Shown here: positions 49,601 through 62,310 of the stretch, in pieces
Numbering within the stretch: the first letter of the stretch is position 1
How the letters are laid out: each line of letters starts with the position of its first letter
Source of the DNA: Owenia fusiformis
Taxonomy: Eukaryota > Annelida > Polychaeta > Sabellida > Oweniidae
Direction: 5' to 3'
Length of the DNA stretch: 64,000 nucleotides
Assembly (NCBI GenBank): GCA_903813345.2
Contig: CAIIXF020000004.1
Location: 6,467,525-6,531,524 of the forward strand
Made by a program: the position numbers and the translations under genes
Notes under the pieces: generated by a model
What the model was told of the DNA's origin: nothing
What the model saw: the letters and a program-made list of their open reading frames with translations, nothing else
The model's database searches: none

Positions 49601-50859
49601 CTAAGGCTTTTTTTCCACAGATATAATATATTTTTTGCCAAATTACAAAACTGAGAAGATATTACGCTAACCTCCGAACTTAGTGTGAAACATAATCTCC
49701 ATTTTAGGATATGGTCGATATCATTTTTTAGTGGAATGACCAGTTATGTTCCGTAATGTAAGCAACTCATGATCAAGAGTACCGAATGGTCATTTCGTGA
49801 ATTCGATATTTGTCAACCACAAATACGTAGAATTGCAGCGACTGATCATTGTCAAAAATATTTTTAATGCCTTCACATCAAAACCTGTCCAGTAAGACAT
49901 CAGAGTACATGGTTTAATCTCCCAATTCCTCGAGCAAATCATGCGGAAATTATCCATGTGGTTTCTGTAATCAGGGGTCAAATTAGGGGGATAACAAAAC
50001 ATTCGATCCATAATTGGCGAATGATCGGGTAGTCTTAATTTAAGTTGATCGAGTTTTTCGGTATCCACGGAAAACCAGAAATCAGAATTCGAAGTAGTTC
50101 AGAGATTATCCGATGATTCGTGGGACAACACTGTACTTCTCAATGCAACTGAACGCTCGTTTGAAAATGATGTCGGTGATACCGTAGTGCTGCGTTCTGA
50201 GTATTGAGCGAACGAGGATGACTTTCGTCGCACTGGAGAATGATCTTGGATATTCAGGTCAGGTTCAGTCTAACTAAACTTGTTCTCTTCCGGTTAGCTC
50301 TCAAGATGCCGAGGGTATAGTAATGGTATGTCGTTGTCCGGGGACCAACATTTTGCTTTAGACGTTCAACTGTATTTATTTTCAGAATGATGAGAATCTC
50401 CCTGGAATACCATTAGGTCACTATGGGATCCTCGAACTACAACATACCATCTAGCCGTAAGTATGACCTTATATAGAGAACTTTACTATTGTAACAAATC
50501 AGTGAGATGAGACTCTAGGTTTTGGCCCCGGAGTGGTTCATTTTAAATGGTTTTAAGTTCTCTGACGACACGGAGACCCATCTTTCTTTACGAAGACCGG
50601 GGAGGGTGTCAATTTGACCAGTCTGATTTGACATGCACACAGATATTTTAGTAAACAAATACCCATCCCCTTTTATGTAACAGGGAACCCAGTACTACAA
50701 AAAATTAATAATTGATAACTCTCACATTGCTATAGCTAAGTGCAATAAGTATTCAGATGTTTAGCCGAAAATGCCAAAATTGAAAATAGAAACTTATGCA
50801 GTGAAGTATGCATTTTGCATGTATGACAGTTAATACTGAATTAACAAAAATCAATAAAT
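46616..50859. other. Intergenic stretch, no firm gene
   Basis: 48936-48997 is a hairpin (arms 'tctacggcga' and 'tcgccgtaga'). A 92-codon minus-strand frame at 49790-50068 has less AT-biased codons than its surroundings and a protein-like composition (CYPPNLTPDYRNHMDNFRM), but I find no family match, splice partner or start context. It could be a decayed gene or retroelement fragment. Confidence 0.35.
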
Positions 50860-51640
50860 ATCTTCAAGTATGGTTGATAAAGAAGATTTATGTACAACAG
50901 GAAATATTTGTTGAAGATAGTAATAGATAAAAGATAATATATGATTTAACAATAGAAATGTATTATATGATTTGTAAAAATATATTTTTGTACAGAACAA
51001 TAACAACAGCAAGCATAAAAATTGAAAATAATATACAGTAGACAAAATTAATTAATTAACATGTATAAATAGTTGTTTTGACTTGGATTTAACTATATGC
51101 TTTGGAGAAATAGATTTTAGTATGACATATCATCATAACAACAGCAGAAGTAACATAATATAACAGGTAACTGGATGCTTTAACAATGGGTTTTACTTCA
51201 TGCTTGGTAGAAATATATTTTTGGACAACATAGTAACAACAGTAAATAAAATATATAATGTACAAATATATCATGTGAGGTTTCCCAATTGATAACATGT
51301 AATTGATGTTTTAACAACGTGTTTAACTATATGTTTGGTAGAAATATATTTTGTGACAACATAGAAACAATAGTAAAATAATATAAAATTAACAAATTAT
51401 TTGAAGACTTCCGATAAATGACACGTAATTGATCTTTTAACAAGGGGTTTACTATATGCCGGGTAGAAATATATCTTCAGACAACATACGTCACAACAGA
51501 ATGATGTAAAGATGGTTTAATTTAATGAACAAAATAATGTCTTAAAACATTATCTAGTTTAAGATTCCCCAATAGATCGCATATAATTTATAATTTCACA
51601 GCGGAATCTCATATAATGTTTTGTAAAAATAGATGTTTGT
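50860..51640. repeat. Degenerate tandem repeat of about 125-135 bp
   Basis: At least five diverged copies centred on 'tttaactatatgctttggag' and 'aaatatattttt...acaacatagnaacaacag'. It lies just past the 3' end of the minus-strand EGF/collagen gene and could be its 3' untranslated region or simple intergenic repeat. Confidence 0.55.
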
Positions 51641-52002
51641 AGTAAACAGTGGTACAGTAAGAATTACAATGAACAAAAATGAACAACAATTATATCTTTC
51701 TTAAATATAGAACTCTAGTCTATGATACAACAGATAATTCTTAAGTTAAAAACGGATATATATTAACAACTTTACTGTGATCTATTATACACAAATACAG
51801 ACCATTATTTAACGATGTGGAAACAGAGTTGGTTTAAGCACTTCTGCAAAAGCACTATTCATTTTCCGGTACTCTTGCATCATGTCCTTGTGATCCACCC
51901 TTGCCCTATTAATACACACGCCTACTTAAGGGTAGAGCATGAAATAATAGGTGAGAGACCAAGAAGCTTAATACAAGACTAATACTTCAGAAATTGCATC
52001 GA

Positions 52003-52126
52003 ATGCCGTGGTCATATGCTCCAATTTTCAGCTACGGCGCCCGGCCGATTGAGTATTGTGTTCAAAATTGAATACTCAATTGGCCGGGCGCCGTAGTAAA
52101 AATCGGAGCAAATGTGACCACGGCAT
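52003..52126. mobile_element. ATGCC...GGCAT hairpin element, copy 2
   Basis: A nearly perfect 124-base hairpin: ATGCCGTGGTCA at the left end, TGACCACGGCAT at the right end, with inner arms CTACGGCGCCCGGCC and GGCCGGGCGCCGTAG. The first member is at 17215-17355. Confidence 0.75.
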
Positions 52127-52700
52127 TAACTATGTGCTTCAATAACATTACAAATTACATATCAATGGATAACATTAAATAACGCATAGAATTTTGATTG
52201 TATTTACAATTGGCAAAAAACAACAGTCCAAAGCACAATTTCCCAAAATACCTGACTTTGGAGGCCAAAATTAGCCTCCCTGAAATTACAATCTTTTTAG
52301 GAGCAAGGAGGTCTAGTCGGTTACACAGTCCATGAAATGCAAATAGCCTATGGCCGGGCTCATACATTGATCTTAAATTGCCATGATTTGGTCTGTGTGA
52401 TTGACTAACTAATCTTATAACTTCATTTTAGTCTGCAACATAGTCCAACGAACGTCAATACTGTTCAACTATTTCCCTGATCAATTACTAATTTAACATT
52501 TAAGAAACCGTGCCCTTGGACTGCATAACAATATACAACAGACTATTTCAAAAATATATTAACATTCATTAGACTTCATTTACAATTACATAAAAGGCTA
52601 ACAATAACTGTACTAATCAACACAAACTTTCTCTAGTATAACAACACTCACGCGATTTTTGTATATTTTCATATTAACAGTTAACCAAAGCACTGATGCT

Positions 52701-55700
52701 TTAGAAACATTCAGAACTATTTGCAACAATTAAAAACGATTTCTTTTTCGATTGATCCAATTCTGTACGCGGATGTTCTTCGTCCATCTGTTTTCTCCGA
52801 TTGTGAATCGGCGTTGAGCTTGGTGTCAATGTAACTAGTGTGTTAGCCGAGGTAATTTCTATCACATTTGACAAGTTTGTTGGCAGCTCTCCTTCTGTTT
52901 CAACGATGGTTTGCGATACTCTTTTAGGGGAATCTTGATCTTGGTGATTCACGTGATCGTTGGCTTTGAATATAGAAATTGGACTAAGTTTTTCGATGTC
53001 ACAGTCTTCATTACTGCGAGACAGTTCAGAGCTGACATTCATCGTTTCAATATTGTTATTCCCATCTGTAGTAATTGACTGAATGCTCATGTCTCCACAT
53101 TCAATGTCGTACATGTCTAATTCGCTTCCGATTGGGAATGGCTCGCTGACGTCACTTTCCGTCAGTGCATCGCTGGTTACATCACTGCGTTCAGACTTTT
53201 TATCACATAGGAAGTTAGGCTCTAGAGCATCCCCATCAGACGATTGTCTTGACCGTCCCGAGGTGGAGTTGAGACCAACTGCACTCTCTACACTGGACAT
53301 CTTTGTTGTCATGTTGGTCATTTCTGATGTAATATTTGACATCTGTGATGTCATATCTTGTTTCATTTGCTTCACTCTTCTATATTGCTTCACTGCTACA
53401 CAGGATATGATCGCTACAGCGAGTGTTGTTATAACAACCCACACCACAAGAGTCAGGTCTGTGGTTTTGGATCCTTCGAATTTGTCATCCATATTGATGA
53501 ATTTGTCATCCACGTTGAGTAATTTGTCATCCACGTTGAGTAATTTGTTATCCACATCAGTCAACCTCTCATCAGTTTCTCTGTACATGTCATCGATCTG
53601 CTTCATAAGTTTTTGAGGTTCAGGTGAGTTGATATTGTCATAGCCCATTACTCCTGGAAAAATATCATCTAACAATAAGATATTTGTCTCATACGATTTT
53701 GAGAAGACTCAAAATATGTTCTTGTTTTTCTAAGCTATTTATCCAACTGAAATGTCAGATAAATCCTTGCATATTTTTTTCACATAGAATGATAACTATT
53801 GTAACTTATGGACTATTTCTAATTGAACTGAGACGGGTATAAAAATAAAATAAATAATCCCCATTGATTCATAAAGTGGTAAAATCAGAACGCCATTTCT
53901 CCGTCTTAATCATAATCCCTAGTGAACAGTTGTTTACTTCAATAGTATAATTTCCATATAGCTTTTGAAATCTCGCTAAATCTCGTTTTTCGTGAGATTT
54001 TAAGAGACTTGCATATTAGACCTCTAATGACTTACATTACCTTCTTTTAAATGGCATATTTGAATTCAGTGAAATGTTTTCTCCTATAATAGCTTTGATT
54101 TACACAGTTATGTAATTTGAATAATTTTCTATAACAATTTAAAAAAACTTGGGCCAAATGTCCATAGATGCAATGCTAAAATTCTTTAAATCTGTGGATT
54201 ATTTGTATGTCAATCAACATTTGCATGTTTAATCACAACATGTACATGGACAGGGTCATCAAGTGGTATATCATTCAAGTTTAATACAGATTCAACAAAC
54301 ACACTTTGATAAATCATGAAATTAAGCCACTTTTCCAAGATTTTAGCATGTACATGAATGGAGCTCTAGCCCAAGTTAAAAGCTGAATAAAAGATGGCAG
54401 CACGAGATTTCATTGATTTTTCTGCTATTTAGAAACTATCCTATTACTTAGAATTACTTAGAATTGCTTCATTTTCCTTCAGTTCTCGATACAAATTGCA
54501 CCAACGTATTAGCATGTATTTCGAGGGATAAAGTGAATGAGACTTTCAAGTACTAGAATGACTATCAAAATATATAATTTGTCAATTATGTGTTAAACGA
54601 TGAGACTGTTACCTTTTTTACTTGTGTCATATATCATGGAGTATAAGCAGTGATATCCTCCAAATGTGTTGATGCACGTGGTCGGATAGACACATTTGTC
54701 TGCGTTCAATGAACATTCATTTACATCTAAAATTAACAAAATATATCAATGACTATTAACGTATATGCTTTATTTTACATTATTACCATAATTCATAATT
54801 ATATAAAGATGTGTTTAGCCCTTCATCCATGCTTATGTAAGCCTGGCTTGTATTAGAATGTATGAAGTCAGTGAATTAATAACACCTCTCCACAACATCG
54901 AAGACGGGAACATGCAATAATATCAATGAGTATGCTTTTTTCAGACGTTTACTCGACAAACTCTGTGGCCCACGTACAGTAGGTAAAGCTAAGCAGACAT
55001 TTATAACAGTGCATGCCTCGCTCTGTATATTAATTTAGATCGCTTAAAGTGTTCGCCAAAGTTTAAAACTGCGCAGGCGCACCGCTCTCGCTAAACTATA
55101 TAAAGAGATTACCGGGTACACGATTCAGAGGTAAGCCAGGAAGGCGAACGATCTTCGTCTCGTGATGATTTCCCATATAATCGTAACCAGGGAAGTTTCA
55201 CCATTGAAATTAAAAATTACTATTAGATATACTTTGTAGATGTTATTTATGAAGCTATTTAGTGTTTGCATCAATCAAATGGCTCATTTTGAACATATAA
55301 AAAGTATTTGTGTTTTGTTTCCCAGGGAATTGTATTGTATGTATGTAGTACACACATAAATAGTGTACATTATACAGTACTTGAATAGCCTGGTTTACAT
55401 AATATTGAAGGGCATGCTGATTACATGCACACGAGTACATGAATGAAGGCCTAATATTGATATACGTAGCTTGCATACCTAAATAAAAAATAAACTCTTC
55501 TAATCCCCTAATGTAAACACGGCGGTATACGTAGCCCGATTTATCGGGGACTTTAAAGTTACTTATGATATGGAGGATAACATTTTCATCGAATATTTGC
55601 ATTTAAAGTGAGGAGAGAAACAAAGGACGAGTCGGGATTTATGCCCTTTTGGTACCTTACTAAAATGTTTGTGAAATATGCTTTTTATTACTGCCATAGT

Positions 55701-58700
55701 TATATTTGATAAGTATATGCACTTATTCTGAGTTTTGATGCATAATGAACCCCCTGCTGAGAGTTTAAGTATCCTTACAAAATACAAATAATCGTTATCG
55801 TAGAAAAAACACCAATGGCAACATGCATATGTATGACATACGGAGTAGAAATATCTAAAACATACATGAGGAGGAAATTATCAGAAAAAGTCGCTTCGCC
55901 TTTAATTTTCACATCGAGCACAGATTTATGATTGGATTTTTGTATTGATTCTGAATGTTCGTCTTCAGGGTCATGTATAGAGATAATATATATTTCAAAT
56001 TCTGGCATACTGATACGCAAAGTCTTTGATGACAATATTCTTCATTAATTGTGTTACACATTGATATTATTTGACTCTCAGAAGAAGGATGGGATATCAA
56101 GGTTTGATAATTTGTGTGATTGAGTTGGTTTTTCAGTCATTACGATTTTGAATATTTTCTAAATGATATCCGGACCCATTCCCCGACTCATCCTTTTGAA
56201 CTTTTCACACGTTTAATTGTGAATTGTTGAAAATTGCTATACTTTTTTTGCAAACGTTATAAATCGCATTGACATTAATTATACACTTATATGAACCACA
56301 ATATGAAACTATAAATAAAAAAGGCAATATAGTGGGATCTAAGGACAGCCCGCTCCCCCGGAATGGTCTGGAATATTAATGCTGTTTCGTGCAATTTGGA
56401 ACAATAAATTGGAACAACTAATAATAATTATACAATAATTAGATTCATTAAATTATAAATAGTTTTGTCAGGGAGAATAAAATATTAGTCAATAGATACA
56501 TAAGTAAGGTCAACTATGTTAAGATTGACAGGTCCTTATTATCACATGACCAGTGACGTCAGACACAGTATGTAACAAGTTGTAAGTCCGTTACCAAAAA
56601 CCTCCACATAACATGATAAGCAGGACAAAACCTTCATTTAATATAAACTGATTATCATCATTAGAATTAGAATACCCATCCTTTAATTGAGCGGATTAAT
56701 TATATATTTGTTGTACTATTTAGGCTCCCAAAAGGCAAAGCTGTTGAAATCAGAATAAATGTATTTTAAATAAGCACACACTTCAACTTTTAAATATGTT
56801 TAGTACGCAGGTGCCTATTTTGTGTTGCAAAAGCATGTCTTTGTAAAGTACATACCGTCACAGGTCAGCATATTTTTTGAGAGAGTATATTTTCCTTTCT
56901 TGCAACTGCATACATAAGACCCAACGCTGTTTTTACAATGCTGCTCACATCCACCATTATTTTCATTGCATTCATTTACATCTGGAATAATAATCATTTA
57001 AAATAAATATAGGTTATTTAATGGGAGGGATGAAATATGAATTTTATTTTGAGGGAAAATATTGTAAGGAAAATATTATAAGAAAAATATCACATTGACC
57101 GTGGGCGACAGCCCGAATATCAACATGATATTTTCCGAGGCTAATATCATATTTTCTCGAGGAAAAATTCATATTCCATCACGACCATCAATAACCTATC
57201 TATTCCATAATATTTTTCTGAATCGTGTTCTGTATGTCGTCACCCAATGATGGGGACATTAAATGATACAATTCAATTTATCGAATGACATTTTTAACTT
57301 TTATTAACAAGTTTTAAAAGTAAAAATAATTTATAATACTAAAATGGATCATAATATGCCATAATAACAGATATTGAGTGTCGTGAAACTTTCTGATAGT
57401 TCTGGTACGGGATCTGATTCGGGATTTTGACTAATACGGGATCCAATACGGGATCCAATACTGGATCTGATTTGAATATCAGTTTTATTCCCAGTTTATT
57501 TCCCAGGGAAAACTTGTTATTATGGAATAAATGCAATTATGATTACTTGTACCATTCAAAATCAGGGTTAGTTTTAGTTACTTATTTTGTTTATTTGACG
57601 GACATTGCAGGAACTGTCGGTCTGGTTAGACTTCAGTGCAAGTAAAACAACAATTTAACGAAATGCACAAACGTACAATATTTCATTTTTAAATAGGTTA
57701 GGGTGATTGCATGTTTCACAATTTTACTTCTATTGTACCTCTGCAAGTGGTGTTGTCTTCTGACAAAATAAAGCCAGGATAACAGTCACAGTAGTATCCT
57801 TGTAATGTGTTTACGCACAGCTGCTCACAGTTGTCATATTTCATTGCACACTCATCTGTACAAAATCGAAGTCCAAGATTAAAATTACAGTTTATGGTCA
57901 GTTTTATATACGAGTATGCTCTCTCAAAATACCAAATTTTCGTCATGAATATATACTTTATGTCCTTTGTATACTTTATGTCCCATACTTTATTCATGTT
58001 TTTGTTTTAGTTTTTAAGGTACGAACAGTCCATCTTTGAAATGCAGCCTTATGATACATTAAAATGAAAGTTGAATCTCTGAAATATGCTTTATTGAGCA
58101 TGATTTGTTATATAAAATACACTTATCTGTTTATTGTATGATGAGCATACACAATACCTGAATCAGTTAATAATTAGTATCTCATTAAATAAACGAAAAT
58201 AAAAAATGAGATTCTACTGAAAAAATGAAATAAAAAATCACCTTTGCCAATGAGAGTTTTAATTCCAAATGAACTTGATTTAGATTCAGTTCCCGGTGGT
58301 CCTGGAGGGCCCGGTGGTCCTTGCAGACCCGTGGGACCAGTTGCACCAATTCCGGAAATTCCCGTGGCGCCCGCTGGTCCGGTAGCTCCAATAACTGATA
58401 ATCCGCTGGGTCCGGTCGATCCAGATGGTCCAGTTGATCCAGCCGGTCCAGTGGCCCCGAGTGGTCCAAAGTCACCAGGTTCACCTGCTTCTCCCGTTGC
58501 CCCAATGCCTGTTGGACCTGTAGCTCCTCTGATTCCAGTTAGGCCTGTAGCACCAGCTGGTCCAGTTGCCCCAAAACCATCCAGACCACTTGGTCCAGTT
58601 GCCCCAGTTAGTCCAGTTGCCCCAGCAGGTCCGGTTGCTCCAATACTTCCAGTTGAGCCAATTAATCCCTGGATGCCAGTTGATCCACTTAGACCAGTAG

Positions 58701-61700
58701 CCCCCATTACTCCACCAGATGGACCAGTTGCACCAACTTTTTGAGAAAATTACAATAATTGTTATGAACTGCAACGATAGGTTTTTGACAAAGAATATAT
58801 ATTCTACTTATTCAATCTGGTTACAATATACTAAAATCAAGCCAGTTGTGAATAGTTGTAGTAGTGATATAAATAAGAAAAATACGAATGAACATGGATT
58901 TATATTGTAGCATTTCTAATCTGTATTAATTTGTAATCCTTACCTACTGCATTCCCAACACAGCTATATCCTCCATATGTGTTGACACACACAAGTGAGA
59001 CCGTACAATTATGGGTTCCAAGCGCACACTCGTCGATATCTACAATATATACGTGACTAACTAATACATTTCTTGGGTAATGTTTTGAACATTTTTATTA
59101 AACAGTTGATCTTAAAATCAATTGACCTTTAAATCAGTTGGCAGTGAGGTTGGTGTGTCTACGTGAACAGTTCTTCATGTTTCATCACGGTCGGCTCAAT
59201 ATAGTTCAAAACTTGAGGAACTTGTTATTACAACAGTTAATGTTTGTGAAATCTAAATGGCGATTAATGAAATAGAAACGGTGATTATCTTAAAACTAAT
59301 CAAAATGCATACCATTGCAACTCAACATATTTTGTGACAAACTAAACCCATCAGTACAGCTGCAGTTGAATGACCCTATGGTGTTGTTACATTGTTGTTC
59401 ACATCCGCCATTCTTTAGCTCACATTCGTCTATATCTATAAAAAAGATATTTAGCTAAATAAAACAATTAACATTTATTCTGTTTCGTCGATATGATCAA
59501 ATCATTCAATGCTGGGTAATGGGTGAAATAACACCTTGTTGAAAAGGTGGTATGTTGTGAACTTATACTGTAATGACTTAACTCGCGCCACGAAAACGGA
59601 CAAAGTGTGTAGAGGGGATCGTCCTATTTCTGATACAAAATTCAATTCATCAGCAATACTTATTTTTTCTGAGAAAAATGTAACCCATCGAATTTTTACC
59701 ACAAATTCCAAACATATCAATTTTTCCTAACGCCCCGAGTGGATTTCCTGACCGTTTTTCAAAAACCAAAGATCTTGTTGCTCTGTGAATTTTACCAGGA
59801 TTGAATAAGGATAAAGCAACGACAAATTATATCTTGTGAGATAAATGGCATGCGTTGGTACATGTAGTCGTATAGACCTCCACTACTTCATACATAACTT
59901 TTGCACGCTAGCGTTGCGACGTATTAAAGAGACATTATACCTCAAAAGCGTATTTGTTAAAAGATCGTAGACGATCTAAGAATTTTAACCTAATCTTTAC
60001 TTCTGAAATAGTCATATTGCTGATGTTTTCTAGCAGATATCCACTCATTTTGACCGTTTTACGGGCGTGTATCTCGACATCCAGAACTAGTTTTGTCCAT
60101 TTTTGAATGATCTTGTTCAATGATATATGATACAACTCTTACCCTCATACTATGGGAGGAGCAAAATTTGCTTATAACTGTAATATTATAATAATAATTG
60201 CTTATTAAACATATTGATGAATGTGTTAATGTTCACATTAGCATCAAATAATTACCTTCACAAGTTTCATTGTCATTTGCCAGAGTATACCCAGAATAGC
60301 AAGCGCAGTTGTAACCCAAAAACGTGTCCACACAGTAATGTTGACAGGTAGTATTCACGCATTCATCTACAATAAAAACATTCTAATAGAGATGTTCGAT
60401 AAACAAACAATGATGCGCTACGTAACTAGATAACGCCAAGGCGTTGCAAATCCATGCCTTTAAGTATTCGCATATCACGTATGTACAAAATTGCTCCACT
60501 ACTTTTCTACCTTGCGCTCAAAGTCTAGTTCTTTTACCCTACTATCACACCAAACTAGTTCTCACTACGTTCTCGAAAACGGGCTTAAACTGTGCACGAA
60601 CGGATTTGACGTACTAAGAACCGTTTGGGATCTTTTTACAAACTTCATGAAACTACTAGAACGAGTAGGTCCTCCAGCACTTATAGAGCATGCTAAAAAA
60701 AATTCTGGTGATCGTCAAAACGTTGCCGAATCGGTTTCAAACTGTGTGCGAACTGAATGAACGTAGCTACAACGTTCTCCGGTCTGTTTACGAACTTCAT
60801 GGACTTTCCCGGACGGGGTATGTGATTTAGAATTTTAAATCGATTCAAAATTCGATGGCGACCATACCGTTCTGTAATCAGGTCATGATGACCTTCTAGA
60901 CTAAGGGACGGTTTATACTACGTTGCACACCGACGTGGTGCGACCTGAACGAACTGCGAACGAGATGGACGTATTGAAGACTGTTTATGAACGAAGTAGC
61001 TAATTATTTTAGACATATATCCCAACCGCAGTCAGATTGAGCCCGTTTTACGACGTTTTCGTAGGACTGGCAAGAACGGGTAAGAACTAGTTTGGTGTGA
61101 TAGGGGGGTAAAGAAGCGTAGTAAAGTCGAACGAGTGCAAATTAAGGGTACTACTTTTCCAGTCACAGCAAATATAAGAGGTGGAGAAACCCCGGGGTTT
61201 GACCCGGGTGTGACCTACGTCTATAATATAAATCTGTATTGGGATGACCTACCGTCCTGATTGGTCCAAATCGACAAACAAAAATGGCGGATTCAAAAGA
61301 ATCTGTCACTATAAGTGTCACTAAAAATAAGATATATAAATCCAATGTATGAACATGTGTTAAATTCATATGAAATAATATAGGTAATATTGTCAACTCA
61401 CCGATTCCATACTTATTTTGAAATTACATAAACCCAAGAATAGGTTTCCGGGCTATTAAAAGAGTGTACCATTTCTTTGCCAAAATTGTGTACTTTTCTT
61501 TTAATTATCATTTTTCTGAGGTTTAAGAATATATTCACATTCAATATTCTAACAATATCAAGATTTATGCATGCCTTATAGTTTGGAGGCACTTTTTGTA
61601 CAATGCAGTGTGTATTCTTCACAAAAGATATAGCACATGATTATGGCAGCCATTTTGGAATTTGACTATACTAGCGCTGCAAATGTACAAAGTGGATGAA

Positions 61701-62310
61701 GAATATAACGATACAATTGAATAATAACTTAGGGAAATTGGTAACCTGCCTAGATAAGGCTGACCCAAGGTTTAGAAGGAGCATTATCCCAAGCTTATTT
61801 GAAATTCATTGAGATGAAACATATCATCGACTCTAAAGCCCATAATGAATTTTAACCTCTACGAATATTGTGCATTTGGCAGTATTGGTCTATTATTCTC
61901 CCATGAAAACATTTTAGAAGACTCCTACCTTTTTAATCACGTATATCTTAACCTCCCTATTGACATTGTCATGGAGCGTATAAAAAGAAGGACTTCATTT
62001 AGATTTGGATTTTGAAATTGATAAATATTATAGATCGGCTGTGTTTGGCAACCGAACCCATCCTAATAGAAAGGTGAGACTATTTTTGACACGTGTTGCT
62101 TGAAATCTCAATTTCCTTCTTTTGGTTGTGTTCGAAAGTAACGTTCATAGAACAAAATCGTATTCTGTTTCGGGGAATAATCGACTATTGACGAAATATC
62201 GGCAATGAACGATTCATGACTTTACATCAAACAGTTCAAGTTAAAGACAATCGCTGACTTACCTAATAGAATAATACCCATTCCGCTTGGTCCAGTCGCA
62301 CCAACATTTC
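52701..62310 (-). CDS. Collagen/EGF single-pass membrane protein (5' end not found)
   Basis: Minus-strand exons: 62310-62263 (short Gly-X-Y piece), 60366-60256 (EGF), 59435-59313 (EGF), 59039-58944 (short EGF), 58736-58242 (collagen), 57855-57739 (EGF), 56981-56856 (EGF), 54726-54613 (short EGF), 53653-52701 (last). Every junction is phase 1, so all internal exons are multiples of three. EGF modules begin DxxEC, as in calcium-binding EGFs (for example [30 protein letters not shown]). The last exon encodes a heptad stalk (repeated LLNVDDK), a membrane helix ([20 protein letters not shown]), a basic stop-transfer ([11 protein letters not shown]) and a Ser/Asp-rich cytoplasmic tail of about 225 residues. 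The N-terminus and signal peptide lie further upstream. Probably a trimeric cell-surface adhesion or matrix receptor; I know no named orthologue. Confidence 0.85.
57003..57205. repeat. Foldback in an intron of the EGF/collagen gene
   Basis: Left arm 'ataggttatttaatgggagg...gaaatatgaattt' is mirrored by 'aaattcatattccatcacga...aataacctat'. Inner arms 'gaaaatatt' and 'atattttc' repeat. The style matches 19415-20146 (a GC-rich centre in AT-rich arms). Confidence 0.6.
58242..58736 (-). CDS. Collagen exon of the EGF/collagen protein
   Basis: About 45 Gly-X-Y triplets dominated by GAT, GPA, GPS and GLT, so Thr fills many Y positions and Pro sits mostly at X. The repeat is broken by one- to two-residue slips (DGFGAT, TGIGAT, LSVIGAT, SGIGAT). 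It ends in [11 protein letters not shown] at the C-terminal edge, a pattern suited to nucleating a triple helix. The complementary strand is also open (58244-58744) but is only a shadow. Confidence 0.9.
60485..61150. mobile_element. Foldback element in an intron of the EGF/collagen gene
   Basis: Left 'ctatcacaccaaactagttc' (60541-60560) and 'cgaaaacgggct' are mirrored on the right by 'gaactagtttggtgtgatag' and 'agcccgtttt'. The interior holds loosely repeated 'gaactgaatgaacgtagcta' and 'cgaacttcatg' phrases. No transposase is seen. The frame at 60491-60760 lies within it and is not a gene. Confidence 0.6.
61210..61300. repeat. Interspersed repeat shared with 38663-38738
   Basis: Shares 'tataatataaatctgtattg', 'gatgacctac', 'ctgattggtccaaatcgaca' and 'aacaaaaatggcggattcaa' with the copy at 38663-38738. 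Confidence 0.65.

Noticed and set aside
58244-58744. 166-codon Pro/Val-rich frame on the plus strand
   Set aside because: Complement of the collagen exon; the Gly-X-Y frame on the minus strand is bounded by correct phase-1 splice sites.
60491-60760. 89-codon plus-strand frame as a gene
   Set aside because: It lies wholly in a foldback element and lacks start context and domain features.
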